DNA of 16,671 bases from Actinomycetes bacterium (GTDB taxonomy: Bacteria; Actinomycetota; Acidimicrobiia; Acidimicrobiales; RAAP-2). Made by a program: the position numbers and the translations under genes. This document shows, one piece after another, positions 13,507 through 16,671 of the stretch. The DNA is taken from the NCBI GenBank assembly GCA_021784205.1, contig JAJXTB010000051.1, positions 1 to 16,671 on the forward strand, written 5' to 3'. Numbering within the stretch: position 1 is the first letter of the stretch; each line of letters begins with the position of its first letter. The notes beneath the pieces are model-generated. The model had not been told where the DNA came from and searched no databases. It worked only from the letters and a program-made list of their open reading frames with translations.

Positions 13507-15125
13507 CGCGGACCCGAGGTCCCGTGGCGTGGCGACGCGGTGACAGCGCCATCGCTGAGGTCAATGACCAGGTCGCTCCACGCGATGATCTGCTCGTCGT
13601 GCGTCGCGATGATGACGCTGGCGCCACTGTCCGCGAGAAGGCTGAGCACCGCCGTGGTCTCGTCACGACCGAGTCCGCTCGTCGGCTCGTCGAGGATCAC
13701 GATGTCGGGGTCGATCGCGAGCGCCCGCACCACCGCGATTCGCTGACCCTCACCTCGGGACACCTCGTCCCACTTCGTCGCCAGTGCGGCGTCGATACCG
13801 AGCGCGATGAGGTCGCGGTCGAGTGGTCGCACGATAGTGCGCCCGAGCGCGAGCACGTCCCTCGCGTAGCCACGCAAAAGGCCCGTCTCGCTGGGAACGT
13901 ACGCGACGTGGGCGCGTAGGACATCCTCGGCGATCTCCACGAGGGGCGTTTCGTCAATGAAGATCACGCCCTCGTCGACCGCATCGAGTCCCGCCAGGGT
14001 CCGCAACAGGGTCGATTTGCCGCTGCCCGACGGGCCCGTCACGGCGACGTGTTTCCCGGGTGGGACCTCGAAAGAGTCGTCGTCGAGGATCGTTCGGCCG
14101 TCTTCACGGATGGTCACGCGCAGGACTCGGAGCGTCGTGCTCACCGGCCAGATGGCGTCGGCCACGGTGGGGGGCAGTTCTAAGTCTTCGAGACGTTCCG
14201 CGGCCGCACTCACGGCGACCGCCGTGTCAAGAGCAATCCGAATGGCCGAGAGACCCTCGAAGGTCGCCAATGCGAGGAGCAACGATACGACGGTCCACAC
14301 CGGGGCGCTCACGGGTGCCACGAGTCGCAACGCCATCACGGCGGCCACGGTTGCGACGGGGGCCACTAGGGCCGACCGATGACGCTGGTGTAGGGCTCGG
14401 GCCTCCGCGCCGGCGAGCGCCTCGCGAGGGCCGTCGAGGCGGTGATCGAGGAACGATCGGACGCCGAGAAGACTGAGTTCCGGGCTCACCGTGCTCAGCG
14501 CGACGAGCGCCGCGCGGAACTCGCCGCGGGCGCGCCGCAGGGAGCGGTCCACGACGATCAGCGAGTCGGCCGAGGCGGCGAGGAACACGATACCGACGAC
14601 TTGAACCAGCGCGACGAGCAGCGCCGCTGGGACCCAGTGGCCTCGCGGGGCGAGCAGCGCAATGACGACGTCACCGGCGACGAACGCGGCGATCGAGCCT
14701 GCGGCGGGCAGCACGAAGCGCAGCCACAGGTCCTGCAGTTCATCGGTGTCCCGTAGCGCGCGTTCGAGCAGGTCGCCGTGGGCGTAGGTTCGCCACCGGC
14801 GAACGTTCCAGCGTCCGATTGTCGTGAGGAGCCACTTTCGCCAGTGCGACACCGCAGTGAATCCGAGGCGGTGCGCGCTCATCCGTTCGTTGAAGCGGAT
14901 GGGGGAGCGCAAAAACGCGAAGAGCTCGATGACGATGAGGATGCCCGCGACGGCACGAAGCCCGGGTCGAGTAGCGCTCACCACGAGTAGCGCGATGGCA
15001 CCGACGAACAGGCCCAGGGCCGTGATCGAGCTGAGCGTACCCGCGACGAGCGCCCTGATCAGCGCGGCGCGCGGAGGCTGAGCCCGCTGGAGCCACCGGC
15101 GCAGACGGTCGCGGTCGGATTTCAT
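13503..15125 (-). CDS. cydC: Thiol-reductant ABC exporter subunit CydC
   Basis: The product has 540 residues, with an N-terminal six-helix transmembrane domain (about 20-310) and a C-terminal ATPase. CydDC moves glutathione/cysteine or haem-related cargo and is required for cytochrome bd assembly (family knowledge). [20 protein letters not shown] (117-136) is a CydC-typical segment. ATPase motifs: Walker A GPSGSGKS (364-371), signature VSRGEGQR (455-462), Walker B IVILDEP (475-481) with catalytic Glu480, and H-loop His509 (ATHDE). The Q-loop position is Ser412. So the catalytic Glu and His are intact here, unlike in CydD. The ATG overlaps the cydD stop (ATGA, 15122-15125), so the subunits are translationally coupled. 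Its stop overlaps that of the convergent aldo/keto reductase. Confidence 0.9.
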   Translation of the reverse strand: MKSDRDRLRRWLQRAQPPRAALIRALVAGTLSSITALGLFVGAIALLVVSATRPGLRAVAGILIVIELFAFLRSPIRFNERMSAHRLGFTAVSHWRKWLLTTIGRWNVRRWRTYAHGDLLERALRDTDELQDLWLRFVLPAAGSIAAFVAGDVVIALLAPRGHWVPAALLVALVQVVGIVFLAASADSLIVVDRSLRRARGEFRAALVALSTVSPELSLLGVRSFLDHRLDGPREALAGAEARALHQRHRSALVAPVATVAAVMALRLVAPVSAPVWTVVSLLLALATFEGLSAIRIALDTAVAVSAAAERLEDLELPPTVADAIWPVSTTLRVLRVTIREDGRTILDDDSFEVPPGKHVAVTGPSGSGKSTLLRTLAGLDAVDEGVIFIDETPLVEIAEDVLRAHVAYVPSETGLLRGYARDVLALGRTIVRPLDRDLIALGIDAALATKWDEVSRGEGQRIAVVRALAIDPDIVILDEPTSGLGRDETTAVLSLLADSGASVIIATHDEQIIAWSDLVIDLSDGAVTASPRHGTSGPR

Positions 15126-16603
15126 CGGTGTAGCTCGATTCGTTGGTCCGCCTGGCCGAGCAGGGGGGCGTCGACGCTGAGCTCGACGACGCTGAGCTCG
15201 ACGAGCCGCTCAAGGAGATGGGCGACGCGGCGACGATTAGCGGCGTCTAAAACCCCCGCGATGTCGTCCAGGATGAGCAGCATCGGCCGAGCGAGCGTGG
15301 CTCGAGCTAGGGCGAGCCGGACGCGCTCGCCCGCGCTCAGTCCCTCGCCGTCGGCGAGGAGTGGTACCGAGAGGTCCTCGAAACGTGGCCCGGTGAGTCC
15401 GAGCTCGTCGAGTCTCTCTCGAACCACGTGGTCGGGTAGGTCGCGGCCAAGGGTCAGATTCTCCCAGAGCGAACCGTCGAACAGCGTCGAGACTGGGCTC
15501 ACGATTGCGACGGGGCCACTGCGACGAGCGACGGTACCTGAGACTGCCCGCCGCCACCCGACCAGGGTGTGTGCGAGCGTGGTCTTGCCGATCCCAGACG
15601 GTCCGGTGACGAGCAGACGCTGGCCTGGATCGAGGGTAAAGGTGACCGGTGAACTCGCCGCCTCGGTGATCAGCGCGTCGGCCACCAAAACGGGTCCGGA
15701 AGAGGCGAAGGTCTTCGCCGTGGAGCGTTGAAGGATCGCGAGCGATGACGTTGCGTCGTCACGCCGGTGGAACTCCACCCCGAATCGGCGCACGTAACCG
15801 AAGAGTTCGCTGGTGATGAGTACCGCGATGAGTGCGCGATCGAGTGAGATCGAGCCCCGCAGCAGACCGAAGCCCACGACCATCGCGACGAGTCCGATCG
15901 AAACACCGCTCAGGAATTCGGTGACCAGTGACGATTCGAGTGCTACGCGTATCGTTCGAATTGATGCGTGGTGTTCGGCGTCACTCACCGCTGCGATCTC
16001 GTCGGCGCCGTAGTGAACGGCGCCCAAGGCTCGAAGTTCTGGGGTGTGCTGGAGCATCTCCAGCTGGCGCCGCTCGAGCACGTCACGACGCTGGTTGTAG
16101 TCGCTGGTCAACGCCGCGCTACGGCGCCCCGCGCGTCGGTAGAGGGGTACGGCCACGGCGAGTAACGCGATCACGATACCGGCGCTCAGCCAGCCGGCGC
16201 TGAACCAGACGATGACGACGCCGAGCGCCGCGGTGCGCGCGCTCGCTCCAACCACGTCGAGGGCGGGGGCGGCCGCCGCGTGGTCAATGGCCAGGGCGAG
16301 GTCGCGCCGTCCCCGTTCCCCCTCGGTGCGCGGCGTCTCCAGTTGGTCGATGACGGTGCGTCGCCAACGGTCCCGGATGACCCGAGTGGTGTACGACGCC
16401 CAGGCATCGGTACCCGACGCGACGAGCCAACGCGCGACGAGCGCGCAAACGACGAGGGTCACGCCCCGAAGGACGGTACCGCGCGCGACGTCGGCGATCC
16501 CGAGCGCGCTGAGCCAGGCGACCGCGAAGCCGATGAGCGTCGCAACGATGCCGAAGACTCGAGACCGAAGCGTGAACGCGTCGATCACGGGATGTTCGGC
16601 CAC
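15122..16603 (-). CDS. cydD: Thiol-reductant ABC exporter subunit CydD, with degenerate ATPase
   Basis: The product has 493 residues, shorter than the usual 550-590. A six-helix transmembrane domain (about 16-280) contains the CydD-like PELRALGAVHYGADEI (188-203) and SELFGYVRRFGVEFH (265-279). Walker A is intact, GPSGIGKT (334-341), and the signature is LSAGERVRL (422-430). The Q-loop Gln is replaced (Pro370), Walker B ends LLILDD with Asp447 instead of Glu, and no H-loop His is found in the closing SVDAPLLGQADQRIEL. The segment between Walker A and the Q-loop is also about 12 residues shorter than in CydC. The CydC Walker sites plus the CydD signature would form the working ATP site. GTG 16603 is the first start after an in-frame TAG at 16615-16613; a GTG at codon 6 is also possible. 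Confidence 0.87.
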   Translation of the reverse strand: MAEHPVIDAFTLRSRVFGIVATLIGFAVAWLSALGIADVARGTVLRGVTLVVCALVARWLVASGTDAWASYTTRVIRDRWRRTVIDQLETPRTEGERGRRDLALAIDHAAAAPALDVVGASARTAALGVVIVWFSAGWLSAGIVIALLAVAVPLYRRAGRRSAALTSDYNQRRDVLERRQLEMLQHTPELRALGAVHYGADEIAAVSDAEHHASIRTIRVALESSLVTEFLSGVSIGLVAMVVGFGLLRGSISLDRALIAVLITSELFGYVRRFGVEFHRRDDATSSLAILQRSTAKTFASSGPVLVADALITEAASSPVTFTLDPGQRLLVTGPSGIGKTTLAHTLVGWRRAVSGTVARRSGPVAIVSPVSTLFDGSLWENLTLGRDLPDHVVRERLDELGLTGPRFEDLSVPLLADGEGLSAGERVRLALARATLARPMLLILDDIAGVLDAANRRRVAHLLERLVELSVVELSVDAPLLGQADQRIELHR

Positions 16604-16604
16604 C

Positions 16605-16622
16605 CCATCATGCTAATGATGG
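16605..16622. repeat. Perfect inverted repeat immediately upstream of cydD
   Basis: CCATCATGCTAATGATGG has two perfect 7-base arms around GCTA. It begins two bases upstream of the cydD GTG and overlaps the last codons of the preceding leftward frame. It could be an operator or an RNA hairpin hiding the cydD ribosome-binding region (GATGGGG), or chance. Confidence 0.4.
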
Positions 16623-16671
16623 CCGGCGATACCCTCGAAGTCGTCGCGGTGGGCGAGCGAACGGGCAGGAC
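16613..16671 (-). CDS. C-terminal end of a gene upstream of cydD (partial)
   Basis: On the minus strand, a frame is open from the window edge to a TAG at 16615-16613 and gives 18 residues ending HRDDFEGIAGHH. Its stop lies nine bases before the cydD GTG in the same frame, the spacing expected inside an operon. In actinobacteria cydB commonly precedes cydD, so a cytochrome bd subunit is the first guess, but this tail is too short to recognise. It supports cydD being a downstream operon gene instead of the first one. Confidence 0.4.
   Translation of the reverse strand, partial: PARSLAHRDDFEGIAGHH

Noticed and set aside
16616..16671. Rightward frame starting ATG at 16616, divergent from cydD
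   Set aside because: Only 12 bases would separate divergent starts, leaving no promoter room, and no ribosome site precedes it; the leftward operon reading is more likely.

Overview
The window is high-GC DNA, about two thirds G+C by eye. It has dense gene packing, GTG and TTG starts, start/stop overlaps and Ala/Arg/Val-rich, Lys-poor proteins. This points to Actinomycetota. A zinc-ribbon coiled-coil protein overlapping a histidine phosphatase recalls the Rv2229c/Rv2228c pair of mycobacteria, and cydD-cydC is common in aerobic actinobacteria. A more exact placement, for example Acidimicrobiia, would be a guess. No rRNA, tRNA, CRISPR array, IS element, integrase or phage gene was seen. It reads as ordinary chromosome.

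Left part (1-7435, all on +): the C-terminus of a probable TetR-type regulator; a MarR regulator overlapping a 14-segment DHA2 drug exporter; a radical SAM/SPASM enzyme followed by an ArsB-like permease; and a CurA-type NADPH enone reductase overlapping a 12-segment MFS carrier. The regulator/exporter and enzyme/exporter couples suggest handling of toxic or reactive small molecules, with substrates unknown.

Middle part (7432-12257): a leftward endonuclease/exonuclease/phosphatase gene, then a rightward run of five mutually overlapping genes (PhzF-like isomerase, FMN-binding split-barrel protein, Nudix hydrolase, zinc-ribbon coiled-coil protein, histidine phosphatase). A leftward hemolysin III/PAQR membrane protein meets the run head-on.

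Right part (12258-16671): a 265-base divergent intergenic region holding two strong hairpins and a near-consensus Rex-type palindrome (TTGTGA...TTCACAT), an aldo/keto reductase, then leftward cydD-cydC encoding the thiol exporter needed for cytochrome bd assembly. CydD has lost its Q-loop Gln, Walker B Glu and H-loop His, whereas CydC keeps the last two. The tail of another leftward gene precedes cydD.

The most notable points are the Rex-like operator close to cytochrome bd assembly genes, the one-sided decay of the CydD ATPase, three convergent gene pairs whose stop codons touch or overlap, and the radical SAM/ArsB-like pair. I found no clear-cut new defence or mobile system.
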